From Candidatus Amesbacteria bacterium (lineage in GTDB: Bacteria > Patescibacteriota > Microgenomatia > CAZETR01 > Amesbacteraceae), in contig JACRNA010000023.1 in NCBI GenBank assembly GCA_016219445.1, positions 1 through 33,068 on the forward strand: a DNA stretch of 33,068 nt, written 5' to 3'. A program made the position numbers and the translations under genes. A model generated the notes under the pieces. The model searched no databases. It had not been told where the DNA came from and worked only from the letters and a program-made list of their open reading frames with translations. Below are positions 1 through 5,117 of this stretch, in pieces (the first letter of the stretch is position 1; every line of letters starts with the position of its first letter).

Positions 1-59
1 CTAATCTCTTTCCGTATTGCGTAAGTTGTCTTGGCGTTCTTGTGTAATTTGATTTGCAT
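1..59 (-). CDS. IS481-like transposase, N-terminus only (cut by window edge)
   Basis: The minus strand from the ATG at 57-59 reads MQIKLHKNAKTTYAIRKEI before the window ends. This matches the usual opening of IS481/IS3-type integrase-core transposases (basic start, then the first helix of an HTH). Only 19 codons are visible, so the DDE domain cannot be seen. The start is supported by an extended -10 (TGATATACT) 7 nt upstream. The TGTTAGAT-like sequence at about 91-98 (minus strand) could be the terminal inverted repeat, but the other end lies outside the window. The family call rests on a short motif. Confidence 0.6.
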   Translation of the reverse strand, partial: MQIKLHKNAKTTYAIRKEI

Positions 60-83
60 GATCGTTAGTATATCATACTAACG
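60..83 (-). promoter_or_regulatory. Leaderless promoter overlapping a 9-bp inverted repeat
   Basis: CGTTAGTAT (63-71) and ATACTAACG (75-83) form a perfect inverted repeat around ATC. On the minus strand the same bases contain TGATATACT, an extended -10 with its hexamer at 67-72, 7 nt before the transposase ATG. A protein bound to the palindrome would block this promoter, so it could be an operator for the transposase; this is inference. Confidence 0.5.
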
Positions 84-124
84 TATCGTTATCTAACACA
101 TAAGCTAATTATACCCCCTATTTA

Positions 125-133
125 TGTTAAAAT
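125..133 (+). promoter_or_regulatory. Extended -10 (TGTTAAAAT) of the AbiEii operon
   Basis: TGTTAAAAT ends 6 nt before the ATG at 140, so transcription should begin at or next to the start codon. The same box and spacing precede both HEPN genes. No good -35 is seen. Confidence 0.5.
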
Positions 134-139
134 ATATGT

Positions 140-442
140 ATGTCAGGAAAGTTGCCACTTGAGCTGAAAAAATATTTCTGGGATGTGGATTTTGAGGGAC
201 TAAGTCTCAAAAATGATCGGTTATTTTTAATTAAGCGGATTTTGGACCGGGGGAATACCAATTCGGTTAAATGGTTGCGTACAGTTTGTACCGATACTGA
301 AATTATGACAGTACTTCGAAAAACTAGGGATTTATCATCTCAAACGGCAAATTTTTGGTCAGACGTTTTACAGTTAGATAAATCTCAAGTGGTATGTTTA
401 CAAAAGCCATACTCCCCGATACCTTACGGGCTATCCAGCTAG
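140..442 (+). CDS. Antitoxin-like partner of AbiEii toxin (DUF6922-like)
   Basis: This 100-residue protein opens with LELKKYFWDVDFEGL and then carries a helix-rich stretch with ILDRGN and VKWL. That is the pattern of the short DUF6922-type proteins found directly upstream of AbiEii nucleotidyltransferases (family knowledge). It overlaps the toxin gene by 49 bp, which suggests translational coupling. The last dozen residues lie in the overlap and may be a read-through tail. Role as antitoxin is inferred from the pairing; no DNA-binding motif is obvious. Confidence 0.65.
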   Translation: MSGKLPLELKKYFWDVDFEGLSLKNDRLFLIKRILDRGNTNSVKWLRTVCTDTEIMTVLRKTRDLSSQTANFWSDVLQLDKSQVVCLQKPYSPIPYGLSS

Positions 443-1029
443 TGAGCAAGATTCCCATAATTCAAAATGCCTATTTGGCAGGAGGCACAGCCTTGACACT
501 TCAACTTGGACATAGAATTTCTATTGATTTAGATTTTTTTACGCCAGAGGCATTTGATGAAAAAATTCTCGCATCATCTCTGGGTGAATTTCCCCAGTTT
601 ATTCAAGAAGGTACAGCCTGGAGGACAGTCTGGGGAAAAGTGGGGGAAACTAAATTCAGTTTATTTTATTATAAATATCCATTGATTGGTGATATTCTGA
701 TGTTCGAAAATTTGTGCTTGGCTAGTAAGAAAGATATTGCAGCGATGAAAATTCATGCAGTCTCAGACAGGGGAACAAAGAGAGATTTTGTTGACCTGTA
801 TATGTTGGCACAAGAATTTGGAATGAATGAAATTCTCATGTTTTATGATGATAAATATGGAGATTTAGATGAAAAAGCTTATCACCTTATCCGGTCTTTG
901 GATTATTTTTCCGATGCCGAGGCAGAGCCTTCTGATAAAGCGCCAAAAATGCTTATAGATTTACCGTGGGAGAAAGTTAGAACTTATTTTGCCAACGAAT
1001 CTTTAAGATTAGCCCATAAATATTTATGA
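394..1029 (+). CDS. AbiEii-type nucleotidyltransferase toxin
   Basis: The 211-residue product has the AbiEii/AbiGii signature near residues 27-50: AYLAGGTALTLQLGHR followed by SIDLDFF. GG and DxD are the nucleotide-binding and metal-binding parts of the polymerase-beta fold. KKDIAAMKIHAVSDRGTKRD, about residues 112-131, is the second conserved block of the family. AbiEii relatives transfer nucleotides to tRNA acceptor ends and block growth (established for MenT/AbiE). Length is slightly below the usual 220-300. A start slightly downstream is possible because the first codons overlap the partner gene. Probably a two-gene toxin-antitoxin or phage-defence unit. Confidence 0.85.
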   Translation: MFTKAILPDTLRAIQLVSKIPIIQNAYLAGGTALTLQLGHRISIDLDFFTPEAFDEKILASSLGEFPQFIQEGTAWRTVWGKVGETKFSLFYYKYPLIGDILMFENLCLASKKDIAAMKIHAVSDRGTKRDFVDLYMLAQEFGMNEILMFYDDKYGDLDEKAYHLIRSLDYFSDAEAEPSDKAPKMLIDLPWEKVRTYFANESLRLAHKYL

Positions 1030-1090
1030 CGAATTTTATCCTTGGCAAGATCACTGATTTTGAAGATAAGGGGATAAATATACGATTATA

Positions 1091-1130
1091 TGACCACTGT
1101 ATGCCCATATATGCCGCGAAGCGAATGACA
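1091..1130 (+). repeat. R2 repeat, diverged copy 1
   Basis: TGACCACTGTATG, then CCATATATGCCGCG, then GAATGACA. Two closer copies follow the MNT genes at 1872-1912 and 2710-2750. Here there is no R1 repeat behind it. ATGACA (1125-1130) is 18 bp upstream of the HEPN -10 and could act as its -35. Confidence 0.6.
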
Positions 1131-1145
1131 TCTATTTTATTAAGG

Positions 1146-1154
1146 TGTTAAAAT
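1146..1154 (+). promoter_or_regulatory. Extended -10 of HEPN-MNT pair 1
   Basis: TGTTAAAAT, with TAAAAT at 1149-1154, is 6 nt before the ATG at 1161. ATGACA at 1125-1130 is a plausible -35 at 18 bp. A leaderless transcript is expected. Confidence 0.55.
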
Positions 1155-1160
1155 AGATCT

Positions 1161-1556
1161 ATGACTCAAAATGAAGTAGTAAAATTTTGGAAAGAGAGCT
1201 CAGATAAGGATTGGGAATTTTCAATGGAATTATATGAAAGCGGTAAACGATACGATTATGCTTTGTTTTTCGTTCATTTATCTCTTGAAAAGTTATTAAA
1301 GGCTTTACATTATCATCTCAAAAATGATCATCCATTGGCAATTCATGATCTGGTAGAATTGGCCAAAAGGACAGGTCAGGAGTTTTCTGAGGAGAACTTG
1401 GCTGATCTCAAAGAAATGACTTCGTACAATTTGTCGGCTCGCTACGATGATTATAAAAAAAATTTCTACAAAAAAGCGACAAAAGAATATACTGATATTT
1501 GGTTTCGTAAAGCAATTAAAATCCGAAAGTTATTACTTTCCTTTTTTGAATTATGA
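1161..1556 (+). CDS. HEPN domain protein of HEPN-MNT pair 1
   Basis: The 131-residue all-helical protein fits the HEPN family (PF05168 type). It has YDYALFFVHLSLEKLLKALHYHL at about residues 31-53, HDLVELA near 62-68 and NLSARYDDY near 90-98. The RX4-6H RNase motif of many HEPN toxins is not obvious, as in other members of this subfamily. Its stop overlaps the ATG of the nucleotidyltransferase by 4 bp, so the two are coupled. HEPN-MNT pairs usually form toxin-antitoxin modules in which MNT modifies or neutralises HEPN. About half of the residues match the second copy at 2005. Confidence 0.85.
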   Translation: MTQNEVVKFWKESSDKDWEFSMELYESGKRYDYALFFVHLSLEKLLKALHYHLKNDHPLAIHDLVELAKRTGQEFSEENLADLKEMTSYNLSARYDDYKKNFYKKATKEYTDIWFRKAIKIRKLLLSFFEL

Positions 1557-1870
1557 GCCAGTCAGATGTAAAGATTATTCTAAAAAAATATCTAGAATTG
1601 GTAAATATGAAATATCCAGTTCAAAATGCTTATCTTTTTGGTTCATACGCCAAAGGGACTTGGCATGAGGGGAGTGATATAGATGTATGCGTGGTTTCAC
1701 CAGCATTTGGAAAAGATTATTTTGATGAGGAATCCCTTTTACGGAGAGACACGTTCAAAGTTGATTCACGGATCTCACCAGTCGCTTTTAATCCTGCAGA
1801 CTTTGCCGAAAAATACAATCTATTGGCTCACGAGATCAAAACATACGGTATACCTTTAATTTCACAATGA
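1553..1870 (+). CDS. MNT nucleotidyltransferase of pair 1
   Basis: This 105-residue minimal nucleotidyltransferase has AYLFGSYAKGTWHEGSDIDV at about residues 26-45: the GSYAxG helix and the DxD metal site. The third acidic residue is expected near the middle (KVDSR region). MNT proteins pair with HEPN toxins and can AMPylate them (known for related systems). The C-terminal 24 residues are identical at protein level to the second MNT, and the DNA there is nearly identical, although the rest has diverged strongly. Confidence 0.85.
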   Translation: MSQSDVKIILKKYLELVNMKYPVQNAYLFGSYAKGTWHEGSDIDVCVVSPAFGKDYFDEESLLRRDTFKVDSRISPVAFNPADFAEKYNLLAHEIKTYGIPLISQ

Positions 1871-1971
1871 ATGACCATCGTATGACCATATATGCCGCGT
1901 CAGCAAATGACGGGTGATTTCATCCTATAGCTTTACTCACCCAATGTGTATTGCCCCCACTTGACCTATAG
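1797..1971 (+). repeat. Long direct repeat, copy 1 (MNT 3' end + R2 + R1)
   Basis: From CAGACTTTGCCG at 1797 to the end of the R1 element, this stretch matches 2635-2808 with only a few differences by eye. It covers the last 24 MNT codons, the stop, the R2 segment and R1. Sequences just upstream have diverged, so the boundary is sharp. Confidence 0.85.
1924..1971 (+). repeat. R1 interspersed repeat, copy A
   Basis: The element begins and ends with CCTATAG and carries ACTCACCCAAT, GTATTG and ACTTGACC inside. This copy is 48 bp because of one extra C. It lies 53 bp behind the stop of MNT 1 and opens the block of HEPN-MNT pair 2. Confidence 0.85.
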
Positions 1972-1989
1972 AAATAATTTGAAATTAAG

Positions 1990-1998
1990 TGTTAAAAT
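1990..1998 (+). promoter_or_regulatory. Extended -10 of HEPN-MNT pair 2
   Basis: TGTTAAAAT, with TAAAAT at 1993-1998, is 6 nt before the ATG at 2005, the same arrangement as for pair 1. No -35 is seen at 16-18 bp. Confidence 0.55.
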
Positions 1999-2004
1999 AA
2001 AATC

Positions 2005-2391
2005 ATGACTCAAGTTGACGCAGTTAAAATTTGGCTCGAAGGTGCAGACGATGCTTGGGATACCGCACAAAAGTTGATGTTGCTCAAAAAGAATCACCAC
2101 GCTTTATTTTTCGCCCAGTTGTACTTAGAAAAGCTATTGAAAGCCTTAACTTATCATTTAAAAGACGATCACCCTTTATTTACTCACGATTTAGTATTGT
2201 TAGTGGCAAAGTTAGAGATTCAAATAAATCAGGCACAAATTGAAGATTTAAGAGAAATAAGTAAATTTAATGTTTCTGCGCGTTATGATGAAATAAAAAG
2301 AGGATTGTATAAAAAAGCTACTCCAGAATTTACAAAAATTTGGATCCAAAAAGTTAAAGATTTGGCGATTTATTTTCGAAAGATGTTATGA
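2005..2391 (+). CDS. HEPN domain protein of HEPN-MNT pair 2
   Basis: A 128-residue paralogue of the HEPN protein at 1161. It has HHALFFAQLYLEKLLKALTY near residues 31-50, DDHPLFTHDLVLL near 54-66 and NVSARYDE near 90-97. It overlaps the next gene by 4 bp. The strong similarity in order, size and promoter with pair 1 points to tandem duplication of a toxin-antitoxin block followed by divergence, which would let the two pairs act independently. Confidence 0.85.
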   Translation: MTQVDAVKIWLEGADDAWDTAQKLMLLKKNHHALFFAQLYLEKLLKALTYHLKDDHPLFTHDLVLLVAKLEIQINQAQIEDLREISKFNVSARYDEIKRGLYKKATPEFTKIWIQKVKDLAIYFRKML

Positions 2392-2708
2392 AACAAGATT
2401 TAATTATAAAAAAAGCCCAACAATTTGTAAGATTGGTTAATCACAGAGGTATACCAGTTCAAAAGGCTTACTTATTTGGATCATACGCTACCAATCAAGC
2501 TGATGAGTCGAGTGATATTGATGTCTTGATAGTTTCTGATTTATTGGGGAACGATTTAATCGATGAAATGGTAATGTTAGACAAAATAGGGGATGAGATA
2601 GACGGTCGCATTGAACCACATCCTATGAGTTCTACAGACTTTGCCGAAAAATACAATCTATTGGCTCACGAGATCAAAACATACGGTATCCCTTTAATTT
2701 CACAATAA
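2388..2708 (+). CDS. MNT nucleotidyltransferase of pair 2
   Basis: The 106-residue protein has KAYLFGSYATNQADESSDID at about residues 26-45, with the GSY helix and the DID metal site. The KAYLFGSY and DID segments and the last 24 residues agree with MNT 1, while the middle has few matches. Expected role is antitoxin or modifier of the HEPN partner. Confidence 0.85.
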   Translation: MKQDLIIKKAQQFVRLVNHRGIPVQKAYLFGSYATNQADESSDIDVLIVSDLLGNDLIDEMVMLDKIGDEIDGRIEPHPMSSTDFAEKYNLLAHEIKTYGIPLISQ

Positions 2709-2808
2709 ATGACCATCGTATGACCATATATGCCGCGTCAGCAAATGACGGGTGATTTCATCCTATAGTCTTACTCACCCAATATGTATTGTCCCTCTTG
2801 ACCTATAG
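2635..2808 (+). repeat. Long direct repeat, copy 2 (MNT 3' end + R2 + R1)
   Basis: Second copy of the 1797-1971 repeat, in the same orientation and 838 bp downstream. The few differences include the stop codon (TAA here, TGA in copy 1), which shows a copying event followed by slight drift. Confidence 0.85.
2762..2808 (+). repeat. R1 interspersed repeat, copy B
   Basis: A 47-bp copy with CCTATAG at both ends, 53 bp behind the MNT 2 stop. It has the ATGTATTG form, which makes CAATATGTATTG a 5-bp inverted repeat. Confidence 0.85.
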
Positions 2809-2838
2809 TGATATGTTACACTTAAATATTGATTCATT

Positions 2839-3024
2839 ATGGAAAGATTTGTTAAAACATTAGAAAAAGTTGAGTCACTGATCGTAACTTACAAATGTCT
2901 TGTTTCTGAGAGAATATTCAAAACAAAAGTTTTGTTGAACGATGATCCACCCGCCGAGGCTATATTGTGTGAATTACACGATAAAAAACACTCAGCGATT
3001 TCAGTAAATGTCGAAAGTGAATGA
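2839..3024 (+). CDS. Small hypothetical protein, 61 aa
   Basis: Not recognised. The ORF starts 30 bp behind R1 copy B and ends one base before the stop of the convergent NlpC-like gene. It is mildly charged, with no membrane segment or Cys motif beyond two isolated Cys. No clear ribosome binding site is seen; TATTGA lies 6 nt before the ATG. It could be a short cassette gene or a truncated remnant. Confidence 0.4.
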   Translation: MERFVKTLEKVESLIVTYKCLVSERIFKTKVLLNDDPPAEAILCELHDKKHSAISVNVESE

Positions 3025-3025
3025 A

Positions 3026-3793
3026 TTAGTAATTAATGCCGTAGATTTGACTAAAAATATTTAACCTTTTAATTCCATCAACAGCAGTTAGTCTCGGAGC
3101 AATGCTTCTCAAGTAATTTTCACCTACCCAGTCCACTTCGTGCCATTTTTGTTCAAAGATATTTTGGTCAAAGTTTGTTACCTCTATTTTAAATTTATTT
3201 GGCCCCCAGGCTTTGATAACATTAGTTGAGTGCGCGCATGTAATAATATTACGATGAGTGTCAATATCAAGAATTGAAATTAAATGATGTCCTCCGGCGA
3301 TACTTATAATATCCCCAGGCCTTGAATCATTGATTTTATCAATGGATCTAGCATTTGATTGATTAATAATATCTCTTCCATTAAGTTTCGTTACCCCAGT
3401 TAATTCTTTATTAGATGGTTTAGGCAAAGAAGTCTCAAAATTTAATGCTGTTATAGTTTCGATTGCGTATTGGGTGATATTGTAGACAAAACCGGAGCAA
3501 TCTATCCCCCCACCGATTTCAAAGATAAAATCTCTAATACGCTGTTGTGTGGAACATGATAAATCTAATCCAACTTCAGAAGCTTTTTGATAGACAAAAT
3601 CAACAATCTCCCAAGGCATTCGTTTTCCACCCTTTTGCACAGCCATATAATAAGGAGTTCCAATATATAAATCATCGTGATTCATAAAATATGGACATCG
3701 GACATCATGATTTGCTATGGAAAGATGTAAATAAGCATTAACAATAAAGTCAAACCGTTGTGATATTTGCGTGTTCATTTCCTTACTGTTCAT
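3026..3793 (-). CDS. NlpC/P60-like cysteine peptidase family protein, copy 1
   Basis: The product (255 aa from ATG 3793) has GGGIDCSGFVYN at about residues 94-105 and PGDIISIAGGHHLISI about 60 residues later. These are the catalytic Cys (in DCSGF) and His positions of the NlpC/P60 papain-like fold, which hydrolyses peptidoglycan stem peptides or related amides. An upstream CPYFMN motif and the order of blocks are shared with the gene at 3790-4512, so the two are paralogues. ATG 3793 overlaps the upstream TGA as ATGA and is preferred over GTG 3802. There is no signal peptide, so it acts inside the cell or is released otherwise. It may serve as a leader peptidase for the neighbouring RiPP-like operon; this is speculation. 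Confidence 0.65.
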   Translation of the reverse strand: MNSKEMNTQISQRFDFIVNAYLHLSIANHDVRCPYFMNHDDLYIGTPYYMAVQKGGKRMPWEIVDFVYQKASEVGLDLSCSTQQRIRDFIFEIGGGIDCSGFVYNITQYAIETITALNFETSLPKPSNKELTGVTKLNGRDIINQSNARSIDKINDSRPGDIISIAGGHHLISILDIDTHRNIITCAHSTNVIKAWGPNKFKIEVTNFDQNIFEQKWHEVDWVGENYLRSIAPRLTAVDGIKRLNIFSQIYGINY

Positions 3794-4512
3794 ATTTGCC
3801 ACCTGAATCTATATATCCCATCTCCTTGACTAGAATCAAAGTATATATGGCCGTATTTTTTGTATTCCTTAGTTTTTTCTAGCCAACATTGGTGATCCAG
3901 ACCGAGATTTGGATCAATAATTTTTATTTTTCCCAAATGTACCCCGTCTAATTGAGAGGTTAGAGAACTAGAATGGACATAAGTTAATATTGATCGGCTT
4001 ACTACAGTAATGAAAAATATGTGTTTTCCTCTATTTAATCTAATTAAATCTCCGGGTTTAGCGTGAGCAACTTTTATAGGACGTGCATTTTTGATATTTG
4101 TTAAGAATTCTGCATTACATCTCCAAGCATTTCTCCAGGAGGGTAATTTTGAATCGGGAAAGAATTTTTTGGCCAGACTAAATCCATACTTTTCTATGTT
4201 TAACCTATCTGACAGATGATAAGCCAATCCAGAACAATCAATGCCGATTCTATTATTTTTCATAAATACAGAGAGAGCTGTTTTTGTTGAGTTGATTACA
4301 TCAAGTCCATGTTTTTTTGCGCAAAGTTTGATAGCATGAATTATTTGTTTGGGAGTGCCTTTTCCAGAATATGGCCCCTTAATATTTTTTGGTAAATCAT
4401 TCATCCAATAGGGACAATTGATAAGACAGTTTCCAATTTTAAGATACAGATAATTATCCAAGAGTTTTTGTGTTTTTTGGGGTAATACAGTTAAATTTGT
4501 AAGCTTTTTCAT
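3790..4512 (-). CDS. NlpC/P60-like cysteine peptidase family protein, copy 2
   Basis: About 240 aa from ATG 4512. NRIGIDCSGLAYHL holds the predicted nucleophile Cys, and KPGDLIRLNRGKHIFFITVV the predicted His. NCPYWMND plus GKGTPKQII near the N-terminus parallel the CPYFMN and MPWEI segments of copy 1. No signal peptide. Transcribed first of the pair and coupled to copy 1 by an ATGA overlap. ATG 4512 is preferred to GTG 4530 because TGATAAAAT ends 8 nt before it, the leaderless arrangement seen elsewhere here. The two genes are the only ones reversed within the R1-punctuated region. Confidence 0.65.
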   Translation of the reverse strand: MKKLTNLTVLPQKTQKLLDNYLYLKIGNCLINCPYWMNDLPKNIKGPYSGKGTPKQIIHAIKLCAKKHGLDVINSTKTALSVFMKNNRIGIDCSGLAYHLSDRLNIEKYGFSLAKKFFPDSKLPSWRNAWRCNAEFLTNIKNARPIKVAHAKPGDLIRLNRGKHIFFITVVSRSILTYVHSSSLTSQLDGVHLGKIKIIDPNLGLDHQCWLEKTKEYKKYGHIYFDSSQGDGIYRFRWQI

Positions 4513-4520
4513 TTTGTGTA

Positions 4521-4529
4521 ATTTTATCA
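4521..4529 (-). promoter_or_regulatory. Extended -10 of the NlpC-like pair
   Basis: Minus-strand TGATAAAAT, 8 nt before ATG 4512. It lies about 20 bp from R1 copy C. Confidence 0.4.
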
Positions 4530-4548
4530 CATTTCCACAAATTTAAGA

Positions 4549-4595
4549 CCTATAGTCATACTCACCCAATATGTATTGCCCCACTAGACTCAAAG
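4549..4595 (+). repeat. R1 interspersed repeat, copy C (degenerate right end)
   Basis: It begins with CCTATAG and keeps ACTCACCCAATATG and TATTGCCCCACT, but the right end reads AGACTCAAAG instead of TGACCTATAG. It sits between the promoter of the reversed NlpC pair and the RiPP-like operon. Confidence 0.75.
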
Positions 4596-4612
4596 AATTA
4601 AAATGGCACAAA

Positions 4613-4681
4613 ATGCTTAACAAACCTGAATATAGGTTACTTTTGGAATTGTCGAAAGAAGGTGAATTACATGATAAGTAA
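4613..4681 (+). CDS. Possible 22-aa ORF or remnant ahead of the RiPP-like peptide
   Basis: A short frame opens MLNKPEYRLLLELSKEGE and overlaps the next ORF by 11 bp. PEYRLLLEL recalls the beginning of nucleotidyltransferase-type proteins found near PqqD genes, so it may be a truncated remnant. It may equally be a chance ORF. Confidence 0.2.
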   Translation: MLNKPEYRLLLELSKEGELHDK

Positions 4682-4811
4682 AGCCAAAGAAGTTATTATT
4701 GATATAATAGTTAGGGAATCAAGTCCAAAAGCAGAAAAGCTAAAACCCTACGAAACGGGTAATATAAAGAGACGTGTATTGGGAGATTTATTTCTTTTTA
4801 GAGTAGATTAG
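4671..4811 (+). CDS. 46-aa peptide, candidate RiPP precursor or leader-only peptide
   Basis: Starts at ATG 4671 behind GAAGGTGA and ends 12 bp before the RRE gene. The C-terminal half reads KPYETGNIKRR then VLGDLFLFRVD. Lasso precursors carry a leader of the form YxxPxLxxxG, a few residues and Thr, then the core. Here Tyr27, Ile32 and LGD at 37-39 can be laid on that pattern, but the peptide stops where a core would begin. If cut before Gly38, the product would be nine residues from Gly1 to Asp9, a length that matches a lasso ring but leaves no tail. Position and pattern suggest a substrate; no direct evidence. Confidence 0.45.
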   Translation: MISKAKEVIIDIIVRESSPKAEKLKPYETGNIKRRVLGDLFLFRVD

Positions 4812-4823
4812 ACAGAGTAACTT

Positions 4824-5114
4824 ATGCGACTAAATACGAGTAAAAGTCACGCAAGTGTTTTGTTTTGTCCGTTAATTGACAAGGTAAATGATTACAACAC
4901 CATTGTTTATAATGTCAATTCAAATACAAACCATAAAGTTAATAGTTTTGGGTATTTCATTTTAGAAATTGTTGAAAATAATCCTGGAATTTCTCTTGAT
5001 GATTTAGTAGATAAATATAGTCGCAAGGTTGGGAAACCAATATGGAAAATTAGAAATCAAGTCGAAAGTTTTGTCAAGGAGATGATGCGAGAAAATATCG
5101 TGCTGATTGATTAA
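4824..5114 (+). CDS. PqqD-like RiPP recognition element protein (lasso B1-like)
   Basis: The 96-residue protein fits the PqqD fold: an N-terminal strand pair (SVLFCPLIDKVNDYNTIVYN), a turn leading to VNSFGYFILEIVE, then helices with ISLDDLVDKYS and a C-terminal VESFVKEMMREN. The hydrophobic-G-hydrophobic segment followed by an acidic helix is typical of RRE domains that bind leader peptides. It directly precedes the cyclase-like gene with 3 bp between, as B1 and C genes do in lasso clusters. A separate transglutaminase-like B2 protease is not found in this block. Confidence 0.75.
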   Translation: MRLNTSKSHASVLFCPLIDKVNDYNTIVYNVNSNTNHKVNSFGYFILEIVENNPGISLDDLVDKYSRKVGKPIWKIRNQVESFVKEMMRENIVLID

Positions 5115-5117
5115 ATT

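Noticed and set aside
1924-1971. R1 as a classical attC site
   Set aside because: No RYYYAAC/GTTRRRY cores; only the general fold is similar.
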